A DNA stretch of 64,000 nt from Saccharopolyspora gloriosae (GCF_022828475.1 NZ_CP059557.1:558001-622000), one strand, 5' to 3'. Shown: positions 28,096 to 37,604, counted from the first letter of the stretch. Numbers and translations: made by a program. Notes: a model not told the origin generated them from the letters alone.

Positions 28096-28407
28096 ATGAG
28101 CGGGATGGGTACCGACGCGGACCTGATGGCGAAGGCCGCAGGCCAGGTCGAAGAGGTTCGGGGCAACGTCGAGACCGCGGTGAACACGCTGGACAGCCAG
28201 ATTCAGCCGGTCCTGACCTCCTGGAAGGGCGGCGCCTCCGACGTCTTCCGCCGCCTGATGGACGCGTTCAAGGAAAACGCGAACACCATCAACCAGAAGC
28301 TGGGCGAGATCAGCGAGAACATCCAGTCCTCGGGTCAGGCGTACACCCAGAACGAAGAGGAGCAGGCGGGCGAGATCTCCAAGATCGAGGGCATGCTCGG
28401 CGGCTGA
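28096..28407 (+). CDS. WXG100 family protein (EsxB/EsxU-like)
   Basis: This 103-residue helical-hairpin protein has the WXG turn (TSWKGGASD, W43) and a YxxxE secretion signal, Y83-TQN-E87, in the C-terminal tail. It is a secreted ESX substrate and should pair with the next gene product, 62 bp downstream. In the ESX-4 region of mycobacteria the corresponding genes lie between the Rv3446c homologue and rplM, as here. The ATG at 28096 has AAGGGGG upstream. Confidence 0.93.
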   Translation: MSGMGTDADLMAKAAGQVEEVRGNVETAVNTLDSQIQPVLTSWKGGASDVFRRLMDAFKENANTINQKLGEISENIQSSGQAYTQNEEEQAGEISKIEGMLGG

Positions 28408-28469
28408 GCTCGCCTCCGACGTTCTTTCTTCACCTTCTTCCGACCTACTTCAAGTGAGGGGACTTCACC

Positions 28470-28757
28470 ATGGAAATTCGGGTTGATTTCGGCCAGCTGA
28501 GCCAGGCCGCCGACGACCTGGGCGGCGCCGCCACCAAGATCCAGGCCGAGCTGGACGAGCTGGAGACCATGCTCAAGCCGCTGGTCAACACCTGGGAAGG
28601 CCAGGCGCAGGAGGCGTACCGCGCCGCGCAGGACGAGTGGGACAAGGCCGCCCAGAACATGATCGAGATCGCCGCGAAGATGGGCATGGCCGTCAACGCC
28701 GCGAACGACTCCTACCAGGCCGGTGAGGCGAAGAACGCCGGCCGCTTCGGTGGCTGA
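28470..28757 (+). CDS. WXG100 family protein (EsxA/EsxT-like)
   Basis: This 95-residue protein has the WXG turn ([12 protein letters not shown]42) and a second YxxxE motif at 82-86. It is the likely partner of the preceding WXG100 protein; heterodimers are exported by the EccC ATPase. A GAGGGGA ribosome binding site precedes the ATG at 28470. Confidence 0.94.
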   Translation: MEIRVDFGQLSQAADDLGGAATKIQAELDELETMLKPLVNTWEGQAQEAYRAAQDEWDKAAQNMIEIAAKMGMAVNAANDSYQAGEAKNAGRFGG

Positions 28758-29173
28758 TCCTTCTACCGTGCTCGCCGCCGACCCCGCGCCCTCGTGGCCC
28801 GGGGTCGGCAGTGTTCGGTGGGCGGGTGTCCGGTGCGTCCGAGGCGCCCGGTAGCATCCACTCGGCGACAAGACACGTCGACGACGTTTCCCCGACGAAG
28901 GGGACCCCGTTTCGGTGGGTCTTTTCGCCAGCGAGTACCCTGATTGTTTGTTGTGCGGTGCGCGACTGCGGTGTTGGAGCGGTGACCGGCCCAGCGGAAC
29001 GCCCGGCGAGAGCCGAGGCCGAACCGGGGCCACAGGTCTCTGGTGACACCCAGGACGTGCCGGTTCCCCGGCCAGACCGGGGCTTCCGACCCGGCACGGT
29101 TCCGATGGGCTCCCCAGAGGAACACACGGGGTCCGCACCGAGATTCCGACGCGAACGACGACGAGGTAGATCC
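28758..29173 (+). promoter_or_regulatory. 416-bp rplM upstream region with structured leader
   Basis: It opens with a terminator-like hairpin for the esx genes (GCCGACCCC at 28777-28785 with GGGGTCGGC at 28801-28809). A TACCCT at 28936-28941 may be the -10 box of the ribosomal operon. The leader of about 230 nt then holds a long two-part hairpin at 29056-29098 (GTGCCGG...CCCGGCAC enclosing CCCCGG...CCGGGG). Such a leader could bind L13 for autoregulation; that is conjecture. Confidence 0.5.
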
Positions 29174-29619
29174 GTGCGCACGTACAGCCCTAAGGCCGGC
29201 GAGGTGACCCGCGCCTGGCATGTCATCGACGCCGAGGACGTGGTGCTCGGTCGGCTGTCCACCCAGGCCGCCCTGCTGCTGCGCGGCAAGCACAAGCCGA
29301 CTTACGCCCCGCACCTCGACACCGGCGACTTCGTCGTCATCGTCAACGCTGAGAAGGTGGCGCTGACCGGCAAGAAGCGCGACCAGGCGTTCCACTACCG
29401 GCACAGCGGTTTCCCGGGCGGCCTGCGCAAGCAGTCCCTGGGCGAGGTTCTGGACTCGAAGCACCCCGAGCGGGTGCTGGAGAAGGCCATTCAGGGCATG
29501 CTGCCGAAGAACAAGCTCGGCCGTGCCATGGGCAAGAAGCTCAAGGTCTACGCAGGCCCGGAGCACCCGCACGAGGCCCAGAACCCGCAGCCGTACCAGA
29601 TCAACGCGAAGGTCGAGAA

Positions 29620-29623
<4 letters not shown>
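29174..29623 (+). CDS. rplM: 50S ribosomal protein L13
   Basis: This 149-residue protein matches bacterial L13: [20 protein letters not shown] at the start, [36 protein letters not shown] and [19 protein letters not shown]13 is an early assembly protein of the large subunit. The GTG at 29174 ([11 protein letters not shown]) fits the actinobacterial length. It overlaps rpsI by 4 nt (GTGA), the usual L13-S9 operon. Confidence 0.97.
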
Positions 29624-30198
<575 letters not shown>

Positions 30199-30212
30199 CC
30201 TTTCGTACGATT

Positions 30213-30266
30213 CACGGGAGCAGCCGTGGCGTCCGCGCGACGCCGTGGCTGCTCCCGTGGTCTTTT
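30213..30266 (+). terminator. Intrinsic terminator of rplM-rpsI
   Basis: A 21-bp stem, CACGGGAGCAGCCGTGGCGTC with its complement, around CGCGC is followed by TCTTTTG. It separates the ribosomal operon from glmM. Confidence 0.85.
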
Positions 30267-30325
30267 GTATGCCGGGTTCGGGCCTGGCATGGCTCTTGCC
30301 GTCGATCCAGGAGGATTCGCTGCAC

Positions 30326-31660
30326 ATGTCCCGGCTGTTCGGCACCGACGGAGTGCGTGGCCTCGCGAACTCGGACCTGACGCCGGAACTGGCGTTGTCC
30401 GTGGCGGCCGCGGCGGCCCGCGTCCTCTACGACCGGGACGACTCGCGTCGCCGGGTGGCGCTGGTGGGCCGTGATCCGCGGGCCAGCGGCGAGATGCTGG
30501 AGGCGGCGGTCACGGCGGGTCTGACCTCGGCGGGCATGGACGTGCTGCGGGTGGGCGTGCTGCCCACTCCCGCGGTGGCCTACCTGGTGGGCGAGCTGGG
30601 CGCGGACATCGGCGTGATGATCTCCGCCTCGCACAACCCGATGCCGGACAACGGGATCAAGCTGTTCGCCGCCGGTGGCCACAAGCTCCCGGACGCGGTC
30701 GAGGACGAAATCGCCGCGCGGCTCCACGAGGACGTGCAGCGGCCCACCGGATCCCACGTGGGCCGGGTGCGGGACGTGCCGGACTCGGTGCAGCGCTACG
30801 TGGATCACCTGCTGGTGGCGACGCCGCAGCGGCTGGACGGCATCCGGGTCGTGGTGGACTGCGCGAACGGCGCGGCCTCCAGCGCGGGACCGGAGGCGTA
30901 CCGGCGGGCGGGTGCCGATGTGGTGGCGCTGCACGCCGACCCGGACGGGCTCAACATCAACGACGGCGTGGGTTCGACGCACCTGGACAAGGTGCGGGCG
31001 GCGGTGCTGGAGCACGGCGCCGACCTGGGCATCGCGCACGACGGTGACGCGGACCGCTGCCTGGCGGTGGACGCGGGCGGTGCGGCCGTCGACGGCGACC
31101 AGATCCTCGCGATCCTGGCCGTGGCGATGAAGGAGGCGGGCGAGCTCGCCGACGAGACCTTGGTCGCGACGGTGATGAGCAACCTGGGCCTGCACCTGGC
31201 GATGCGCGACCACGGCGTGAAGCTGCGCACCACGAAGGTCGGCGACCGCTACGTGCTGGAGGAACTGCGCGCTGGCGGGTTCTCGCTGGGCGGCGAGCAG
31301 TCCGGTCACGTGGTGCTGCCCGGCCACGCCACCACCGGCGACGGCGTGTTGACGGCGTTGCGCCTGATGGGTCGGATGGCCGCGACGGGCGAGCCGCTGG
31401 CGACGCTCGCCACCACCATGACCCGGTTGCCGCAGGTTCTGGTGAACGTGCGGGTCGTGGATCGGACGCAAGCGGTCTCGGCGCCGTCGGTGGCCGAAGC
31501 GGTCGCCGCGGCGGAGGCCGAGCTGGGCGAGGAGGGGCGCGTGTTGCTGCGCCCGTCCGGTACCGAGCAGCTCGTGCGGGTGATGGTCGAGGCGCCCAGC
31601 GAGGACGTCGCGGACCTGATCGCGCGGCGTCTGGCCGAAGTCGTTGCTGCTATCCGGTGA
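30326..31660 (+). CDS. glmM: Phosphoglucosamine mutase
   Basis: The 444-residue enzyme converts glucosamine-6-phosphate to glucosamine-1-phosphate for peptidoglycan precursor synthesis. The phosphorylated serine is Ser102 in [12 protein letters not shown], the metal loop is DGDADR near 240, and the phosphate-binding loop [12 protein letters not shown] is near the C-terminus. FGTDGVRG at the start is typical of GlmM. The ATG at 30326 has AGGAGG upstream. glmS, the previous enzyme of the pathway, lies about 6 kb downstream. Confidence 0.96.
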   Translation: MSRLFGTDGVRGLANSDLTPELALSVAAAAARVLYDRDDSRRRVALVGRDPRASGEMLEAAVTAGLTSAGMDVLRVGVLPTPAVAYLVGELGADIGVMISASHNPMPDNGIKLFAAGGHKLPDAVEDEIAARLHEDVQRPTGSHVGRVRDVPDSVQRYVDHLLVATPQRLDGIRVVVDCANGAASSAGPEAYRRAGADVVALHADPDGLNINDGVGSTHLDKVRAAVLEHGADLGIAHDGDADRCLAVDAGGAAVDGDQILAILAVAMKEAGELADETLVATVMSNLGLHLAMRDHGVKLRTTKVGDRYVLEELRAGGFSLGGEQSGHVVLPGHATTGDGVLTALRLMGRMAATGEPLATLATTMTRLPQVLVNVRVVDRTQAVSAPSVAEAVAAAEAELGEEGRVLLRPSGTEQLVRVMVEAPSEDVADLIARRLAEVVAAIR

Positions 31661-31711
31661 TCTTGTGATCTAGGTCTCCCTGGATCGGCCAAAGTGTGAG
31701 ACTGTGCTCAC

Positions 31712-31876
31712 ATGGGTGCCATCGTTGTCGCCGTTCTTGTCGGGCTTGTCGCTATCGGCCTGGTCGCAGCCGTCCTCGTGCTCTCCGCTCTCGGCATCGC
31801 CGGGACGAAGGCCCTCAACGCCGTGCACGACGGCGGCCAGTGGTGGGTCAACCGCCGCTCCCGCGGGCAGAGCTGA
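31712..31876 (+). CDS. Small membrane protein, 54 residues
   Basis: The frame opens with MGAIVVAVLVGLVAIGLVAA, a single long hydrophobic segment of about 30 residues. A short soluble tail, DGGQWWVNRRSRGQS, ends the protein; its basic charge suggests it faces the cytoplasm. I do not recognise a family. A GAGACT 8 nt before the ATG could be a -10 box of a leaderless transcript. It sits in the glmM-glmS interval, which also has small genes in mycobacteria. Confidence 0.6.
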   Translation: MGAIVVAVLVGLVAIGLVAAVLVLSALGIAGTKALNAVHDGGQWWVNRRSRGQS

Positions 31877-31880
31877 GCGG

Positions 31881-31991
31881 GTGGCTGCGATGCGCGGGGA
31901 GCGGTTCGCGGATCTGATCGTCATCGTCTTGCTGCCGCTGGCCGGGATTGCGCTGGCGGTGATCCTCACGCTCCTGGTCATCTCGATCTGA
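31881..31991 (+). CDS. Very small membrane peptide, 33-36 residues
   Basis: The peptide starts at GTG 31881 or ATG 31890 and reads RGERFADLIVIVLLPLAGIA and onward as one hydrophobic helix. It begins 4 nt after the previous stop, so the two would be co-translated. Family unknown; it is supported by the hydrophobic profile and tight spacing only. Confidence 0.5.
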   Translation: MAAMRGERFADLIVIVLLPLAGIALAVILTLLVISI

Positions 31992-32076
31992 TCCGAGCCT
32001 GGTGGCCGGGGATTCGCCGAGTCCCCGGTGGCACGCGTGTGCCCTCCGATACGTTGGTGCGGATCAAGGGGGACAC

Positions 32077-32349
32077 ATGGGGGGAATCATGAACGTGGTC
32101 ACGTTGTTGATCGCCGTGCTCGCCGGAGGCGGCGCCGGCGCGTTGGCAGCGGCTCTCGTCGTCAAGGCCAAGCTCGGCGGGGGCGTTCCGCAGTACGGTC
32201 CGCCGCCCGGATATCCCTCGGGTCCGGGACAGCCGTTCCCGCAGCAGCCGCCGTCCCAGCCGTTCCCGCAGCAGATGCCCCCGCAGCAGCAGATGCCGCA
32301 GCAGCCCGGACAGCCCTACCCGCCGCAGGGTCCTTACCCGCCGCGCTGA
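32077..32349 (+). CDS. Membrane-anchored Pro/Gln-rich protein
   Basis: The 90-residue product has one N-terminal hydrophobic helix (MNVVTLLIAVLAGGGAGALA). A tail of about 55 residues follows, made almost entirely of Pro, Gln, Gly and Tyr (PYPPQGPYPPR at the end). The low-complexity tail resembles those of actinomycete cell-envelope proteins that bind partners through proline motifs. AAGGGGG precedes the ATG at 32077. No function is known. Confidence 0.65.
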   Translation: MGGIMNVVTLLIAVLAGGGAGALAAALVVKAKLGGGVPQYGPPPGYPSGPGQPFPQQPPSQPFPQQMPPQQQMPQQPGQPYPPQGPYPPR

Positions 32350-32487
32350 ACCTTCGCGTATGCAAGGAGATCATCGGTTTCGGCCCGTTCGCCGCGCACA
32401 GCTGTCAAGGTGAGGAAACCTGGCGTCTGCGCCTGACGTCGCATCGTTGCGACTCGGTGGGGACGTGGAGTGCGAGGAGGGGCAACG

Positions 32488-32799
32488 ATGGCAGGTTTCG
32501 GGACGAACTCGGGGGAGTTGGTCGCCGCCGCGAGCAGCATCAGGGGCACGGCGGACCCGGTGCGCGACGAGCACGGCAAGAAGATCGCCGACCTGGGCCT
32601 GGGGGCCGGGGACTTCGGCCGGGTTCATGAGCAGGCGTTCGGCGGTTACGAGGAAGCGATGGCCAAGCTGTCGAAGTGCGTCACGTCGATGGCCGATGCG
32701 ATGGACGACTTCTCCCAGAAGCTGGAGCAGACGGGCCAGGGCTATGACTGGTCCGACGCGGACGCGGCGGAGACCGTCGGCAAGTCGGGGAGCAACTGA
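32488..32799 (+). CDS. EspC-like type VII secretion target
   Basis: This 103-residue, mostly helical protein lacks a strict WXG; DFGRVHEQAFGGY at about 42-54 is in the turn position. It ends in a YxxxD motif (Y86-DWS-D90), the general type VII secretion signal. The ATG at 32488 overlaps nothing upstream, and AGGAGGGG precedes it by 8 nt. Its last base is the first base of the next start codon (TGATGG), so the two are translationally coupled. Confidence 0.8.
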   Translation: MAGFGTNSGELVAAASSIRGTADPVRDEHGKKIADLGLGAGDFGRVHEQAFGGYEEAMAKLSKCVTSMADAMDDFSQKLEQTGQGYDWSDADAAETVGKSGSN

Positions 32800-35488
32800 T
32801 GGCCGAGGACGAGGTCCCGTCGGTCGACGAGGTCAAGGCCATCATGGCCAACGGCGACGTCTCCGACGAGGCGAAGCGCAACCTGATGTTGGTCTACCGC
32901 AACCGGGGGCACGACCCGGACGGCGAACTCGACCAGTACATGGACAAGTACGACGACAGCGGCTGGCGCGTCGCCGGTGAGGGCTTCACGGCGTGGAACC
33001 TGGATGATCACCTCACCGAGTCCTACGAGGAAGCGAAGAAGCAGGCGGACAAGGCCGGGGAGAAGGACCGCGCGCACGACGAGGCGGTCAAGGACGGCCA
33101 GGCCACGATCGACGGCACCCAACGCGCGGCCGACAACGGGGAGAAGGGCGGCGCGGGGGCCGACTCCTCGGACGAGCTGCTGGACGCGGGCAACGCCGGA
33201 CTGCGCTTCTTCCGCGATCTGCTGCCGGTGTACCACCGGATCGGAGCGATCAAGAACGACAGCGCCGGGGTGGGCCAGGTCAAGCAGGCCGAAGATCGTT
33301 TTCACGAGCAGCGCGGTATCCGGTTCGCGAAGTTCGCGCGCGGCACCGAGGACCTCAACGCGGCCGAGAAGGGGATGCGCAAGGCCCAGGAGGACATGGC
33401 CACGCGGCTCGGTCAGCTGTGGAACGCCTGGAGCGGCGGGGCTTCGGACAGTGCGCAGCAGTTCTTCGCGCAGAAGTTCACTCCCACGGTGAACGATCGT
33501 GTCATCAACACGGTGAGCACGGCGGCGCAGAGCACCACCGCGGCGATGAAGGGCCTCGGCGATCTGTGCCGGGAGAAGTCCCGCTACCTGCTGGAGTTGG
33601 AGAAGCGGCGCGAGCAGGTCACCTGCGGCAAGAGCACCAAGGACTGGGACACCACGATCGACCTGGCCAACGGCAACCAGGACGACGAGGTGCTGCGCAA
33701 GGTGGCCGCGATCTGGGGCATCGAGATCGGCGAGTGCAACTGGGGCGACGTCGACGATCGCACCAAGAACGAAGCGGTCACCAAGGCTCAGAACATGACC
33801 GACTCCTTCGCGGAAGCGATGGAGAAGGAGTGGGAGAACTTCGACAAGAAGTGCACCGACACGAAGAACGCCGTTGACGAGACCTGGAAGAAGCTGAACG
33901 AGGAACTCGGCAAGGCCGAGGAGAACCCGTTCGGCGATCCCGGTCCGGCGAAGGACGAGTCCGCTCCGCAGGGTCCGGGGCAGCAGAGCCTTGGTCAGGA
34001 GGGCGCTGGTGGTCCGTCCGGAGGCTCGCCGGGTGGCTCGCCGGGTGGCTCCCCAGGTGGCTCTCCTGGTGGTTCCCCAGGTGGCTCTCCTGGTGGTTCC
34101 CCGGGTGGCTCCCCAGGCGGCTCTCCCGGTGGTTCCCCGGGTGGTTCTCCCGGTGGGGCACCGGCGATGCCGGAGACGCCGGAGATGCCCGAACCCCGAA
34201 GATGCCCGAAGCTCCCGAGGTACCGGGGATGCCGCAGCCCGGTTCGGGCGGCCCGGATGCACCGGAGGTCGAGACGGTCGGCGAGGGCGAGAACGCCGTC
34301 CAGATCCAGGAACCGGATCAGCAGGGCACCTCGCAGGTCACGATCATCGGCGAGGACGGCAAGCCCAAGACCTACGACGTGCAGTTCGGGCCGGAAGGCG
34401 GAATGCCGGGAGTCGGAACGAACCCCACTCCGGGGACCATGCCGGGCCAGCCGGGAATGCCGGGCGTCGGCACCAACCCGACGCCGGGAGCGATGCCCGG
34501 CCCCGGGATGCCGGGAACGAACCCGGCGCCCGCGGCGATGCCGGGTGTCCCGGACGGCGCGAACCCGGCCGCTCCCGGCGCTCAGGTTCCGCAGCCGGGA
34601 ATCCCGGTGGTGCCGGGCGAGGACGGCAAGGCGGTCATCCAAGAGGGCGACCGCACGATCACCTTGGAACGCGCTCCGGACGGCTCCATCACGGTCGACG
34701 TGAACAACGGAGCTGGGCAGCCGCCGATCCAGGAGACAGTGGAGTTCGGCGCGGACGATCAGCCGGCTCCTGACGCCCGCCCCGGCGCTCCGGGCGCCGT
34801 GCCAGGTGGGCAGCCCGCGTGGCCCGGTGCGGAGCCGCCCGGCCAGGACGCCGCGGGCGCCCCGGTCGGACGCGATCCCGGCGCCTCGTTCGACCCGACG
34901 GCGCCGGTGGGGACTCCGCCGCAGGTCGGCGGTTTCGAGGCGCCCGCTTCCGGCGGCACCGAGCCGGTGGTTCCGGCGGCTTCGGCGATGAGCGCGGGTC
35001 CCGAGGTCGAGGCGCCCGACGGTCCGGCTCCGACGGCCTCGCAGTCGGCCGGCTTGGCGAGCGCGTTCACCAGCGAAGGCGTGTCCGGTTCGTTCGCGAG
35101 CATGTCCGGACAGCTGTTCGCCGGTGACCTGGCAGAACCGCCCGCGCAGCACCCGACGCCGTTCGGCGGTCCGCCGCCGCAGGCGGGCGCCACCGAACTG
35201 GCCGCCGCGGACGACGCGGCTCCCGGGAGCTCGCAGGGAGCGACCGGGATGGGCGCCATGTCCGATCCGGCTGCGGCTCAGGGCGGTGGTCAGCAGCAAG
35301 CCGGTGGCGGCGCCATGGGCGGCGGCATGATGGGCGGCATGGGCGGCGGCCAGCAGGGCGGCGGTGCCGGTGACCAGGAGCGGACGAACTCCAGCCCGTG
35401 GCGCACCCAAGGCCAGTTGTTCGACGACGTGGCGGATGAATCCGGCGCCCGGCATCGGGCCGTGCTCGGTGAGGACCGGCAAGGATGA
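32799..35488 (+). pseudogene. Large WXG-type secretion protein, split by an apparent 1-nt frameshift
   Basis: The first reading frame (from 32799) encodes a helical region of about 370 residues with AWSGGASDSAQQFF (WXG turn, W211), then a Gly-Gly-Ser-Pro repeat. After about 34190 its translation becomes an Arg-rich shadow. The sensible frame continues from about 34193 to the stop at 35488 with Pro/Gly-rich repeats (PGVGTNPTPG, several times), a Gly/Met-rich stretch (GGGMMGGMGGG) and SSPWRTQGQLFDD. Adding one A at 34193 restores MPETPKMPEAPEVPGM and one protein of about 896 residues. This may be a real mutation or a sequencing error in a GC-rich repeat, so pseudogene is provisional. It is probably a secreted partner of the preceding EspC-like protein. 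Confidence 0.75.
34018..34158 (+). repeat. 12-bp minisatellite encoding Gly-Gly-Ser-Pro
   Basis: About eleven near-identical 12-bp units (GGTGGCTCNCCN) encode GGSP repeats inside the large secretion gene. Length changes stay in frame, so they would alter linker length only. The array lies just upstream of the apparent frameshift. Confidence 0.8.
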
Positions 35489-35515
35489 GCCTGATGCAGG
35501 GAAGGACCGCCTGAG

Positions 35516-35971
35516 ATGAGCACCGAGACGCCGCAGGCACGCGCTTTCCGGGAGTCGATGAACCGGCTGGTCGGCGACGATGTGAACCGCAGCCACGAGC
35601 TCACCAAGAGTTCCCGGGAGAGCGCGGAGAAGGCCCAGAGCAGCATCCAGAGCACGGTCAGCACCGCGCAGAAGCTCGCGGAGCGGGTCCGCGAGCGCGG
35701 TGAGCGGGAGCGCGCGGAGGCCGATCGGGCCTCGGAGATCAACGTCGGCATCGAGGACGACGAGGAAGAGTTCACCGACCCGCCGCCGCACCGGCAGCCC
35801 GCGCCGCCGAACCGGTGGCAACCGCCGGAGCAGGACGCGCCTCGGCAACAGCCACCGGCCCAGACCTGGCAGCAGCCGCCGCCGAAGCCCGCTCCGCGCC
35901 CGGCCGCCCGGCGTCGGCCGGTATTGGACGACGATGACGACGACTTCTCGAACCAGAGCTGGCTGCGGTGA
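35516..35971 (+). CDS. Coiled-coil protein with Pro-rich tail
   Basis: This 151-residue protein has a charged helical region at 1-75 (RAFRESMNRLVGDDVNRSHEL, in short segments, and ERVRERGERERAEADRASE) that probably forms a coiled coil. A disordered Pro/Gln/Arg-rich tail follows, ending in DDDDDDFSNQSWLR. It follows the large secretion gene by 27 bp and is probably in the same operon. No family recognised; a chaperone or adaptor role is only a guess from position. Confidence 0.7.
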   Translation: MSTETPQARAFRESMNRLVGDDVNRSHELTKSSRESAEKAQSSIQSTVSTAQKLAERVRERGERERAEADRASEINVGIEDDEEEFTDPPPHRQPAPPNRWQPPEQDAPRQQPPAQTWQQPPPKPAPRPAARRRPVLDDDDDDFSNQSWLR

Positions 35972-35998
35972 CCTGGGCGATGCCGAGCGCGGCCCCGC

Positions 35999-36664
35999 TC
36001 ATCGATACGGGTGGGGCTGCGGCGCGGGGCCTCGGCTGCGCAGCGTGGCGTTGATCGGCGGGACGAACGCGAGTCCGGCGATGAGCGCGCCGAGCACGGC
36101 CGGAATCATGAAGCGCGGATCGGCGAGGTCGGCGTCCAGCGAAGTGGTCGACGCGCTGTGCAGTTCGAAGAAGACGTGCAGCAGGAAGCCGAGTACGGCC
36201 GTGCCGCCTGCGATGATCGCGAGGATGCGTCCGGCGGCGGTGCGGGTGAAGTAGAGGATCGCCGTGGTCAACGTGGTCAAGCCCGCCAGCACCAGGACGG
36301 CCCCGCGCAGCACGGCCAGGGTGTTGTTCAAGCCCGTTTGAGTCTGCCCTTCGAGCACGCCCATCGCGGCGATGCTCTGCATGATCGACACGACGCCTTC
36401 CTCCGCGAAGAAGATCCCGAACACGCAGAGCACGACGGCGAAGGCGATCCGCGGGCCGTTCGACGCGGGACGGACCGGCTGCCGCGGAGGACCGCCCGGC
36501 GGCGGGAATCCGGGGTGCGCGGGCTGCTGCGGATAGGTCCACTGCGGACGTCCCGGCGCCTGCGGGTAGCCCTGCTGTGCCGGGTAGCCCGGTGGCGGTG
36601 GGGCGGCTTGCGGGGGCGGGAACCCGGGAGGTCCCGGCTGCTGGGGTGGCTGTGGCGCGCTCAT
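35999..36664 (-). CDS. Pro-rich four-helix membrane protein
   Basis: The 221-residue product has a proline-, glutamine- and glycine-rich cytoplasmic start of about 80 residues (PQQPGPPGFPPPQ). Four membrane helices follow, with IAFAVVLCVFGIFFAEEG as the first and PAVLGALIAGLAFVPPINA as the last. This design is common among uncharacterised actinomycete envelope proteins. The ATG at 36664 is the best start and may be leaderless, since a CACAAT lies 7 nt upstream. It is convergent with the preceding operon. Confidence 0.7.
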   Translation of the reverse strand: MSAPQPPQQPGPPGFPPPQAAPPPPGYPAQQGYPQAPGRPQWTYPQQPAHPGFPPPGGPPRQPVRPASNGPRIAFAVVLCVFGIFFAEEGVVSIMQSIAAMGVLEGQTQTGLNNTLAVLRGAVLVLAGLTTLTTAILYFTRTAAGRILAIIAGGTAVLGFLLHVFFELHSASTTSLDADLADPRFMIPAVLGALIAGLAFVPPINATLRSRGPAPQPHPYR

Positions 36665-36768
36665 GCCCGTGATTGTGGCTGACGTGATCACCACGCCGGG
36701 CTGTTTTGCCGCGTCAGTGATCGAACCGGTGGTGCCGCCCCGGCAGCGAAGCGGCACCGGGGCCGTTG

Positions 36769-37590
36769 TCAGGCCGTGAGCTGCTTGGCCGTCCGGGTGT
36801 GGTTCTGGTCGATGGTGGCGCCGGAGAAGTCGTTGTCCAGCAGTGCTTCGCCGCGCTTGTCGTTGTTGAGGGTGCGCAGCAGGAACGCGGTGAGCAGCGC
36901 GCGGGCGGTGCGCTGGGTGCGGTACTCGGGCTTGCCGTCGAGCACCAGTTCCGTCCAGTGCCTGCCCTCGGTGAACCCGAGGTGGCTGGCCTTGGGCAGG
37001 TCGCGCAGCTGCACCGGTCCGCCCCAGGAGGCCGCGATCGGTTCGGCGTTCGCGACGGACGGGGCCAGCAGGTCCTTGCCACCGGTGAGGTGCAGTCCGG
37101 GCACCGTGACGCGGTGCGCGGCGGCAAGCGCGGACGGCATCGTCTCGGTCACCGCGAACGTCGCCACCGCACGGATCCGCGGGTCGTCGGCGGCCGCGAG
37201 GATGGCGCTGCCGCCGCCCAGCGCATGCCCGGCGGCGGCGAGCTTGTGCTCGTCCACGCTGATCTTGCCGTCGCCGAGGCGCACTCCGGTGCAGATGTCG
37301 AGGGCGGTGCGCAGGTCGGAGGCCAGCATCCGGTGCGAGGCCAGCGGTCCGCGCTGAGTACCGGGAGCCGCGGCGACGATGCCCCAGGACGCGAGGTGCC
37401 GCAGCAGCCCCGCGTACCGGCGCGGCGATTGCAGCCACCCGTGGCCGAACGCGACGGCGGGCAGGCCGCGGCCGCTGCGCGGGGTGCACACGATGCCGGG
37501 CAGGCCGACAAGTGCGAGGTCTCCGTGCAGCACCTCGTGCGGTCCCCGGTGGGCCAGTTCTTCCAACGCCTTCTTGGCATTCCGCGCCAT
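36769..37590 (-). CDS. Alpha/beta-hydrolase fold protein lacking the nucleophile Ser
   Basis: The 273-residue protein has the fold of dienelactone hydrolase/PET-hydrolase-like enzymes: the oxyanion strand VAFGHGW, the nucleophile elbow, an Asp (D173 in GGKDLLAP) and a His (H203 in KASHLGF). However, the elbow reads GHALGGG, with Ala123 where Ser is expected, so normal ester hydrolysis is unlikely. It lies next to glmS in the same place as the mycobacterial Rv3438 region as I recall it. The ATG at 37590 has TACCGT 8 nt upstream, so it may be leaderless. It is divergent from glmS. Confidence 0.8.
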   Translation of the reverse strand: MARNAKKALEELAHRGPHEVLHGDLALVGLPGIVCTPRSGRGLPAVAFGHGWLQSPRRYAGLLRHLASWGIVAAAPGTQRGPLASHRMLASDLRTALDICTGVRLGDGKISVDEHKLAAAGHALGGGSAILAAADDPRIRAVATFAVTETMPSALAAAHRVTVPGLHLTGGKDLLAPSVANAEPIAASWGGPVQLRDLPKASHLGFTEGRHWTELVLDGKPEYRTQRTARALLTAFLLRTLNNDKRGEALLDNDFSGATIDQNHTRTAKQLTA

Positions 37591-37598
37591 GGTGGGTC

Positions 37599-37604
37599 AC
37601 GGTA
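37599..37604 (-). promoter_or_regulatory. Candidate -10 box for the hydrolase gene
   Basis: On the minus strand TACCGT ends 8 nt before the ATG at 37590, with no ribosome binding site, as for the other leaderless candidates. Confidence 0.4.

Noticed and set aside
34202-35488. Separate gene starting at ATG 34202
   Set aside because: No ribosome binding site precedes it, and the same Pro/Glu pattern continues from the upstream frame, so it is better read as the second half of a frameshifted gene.
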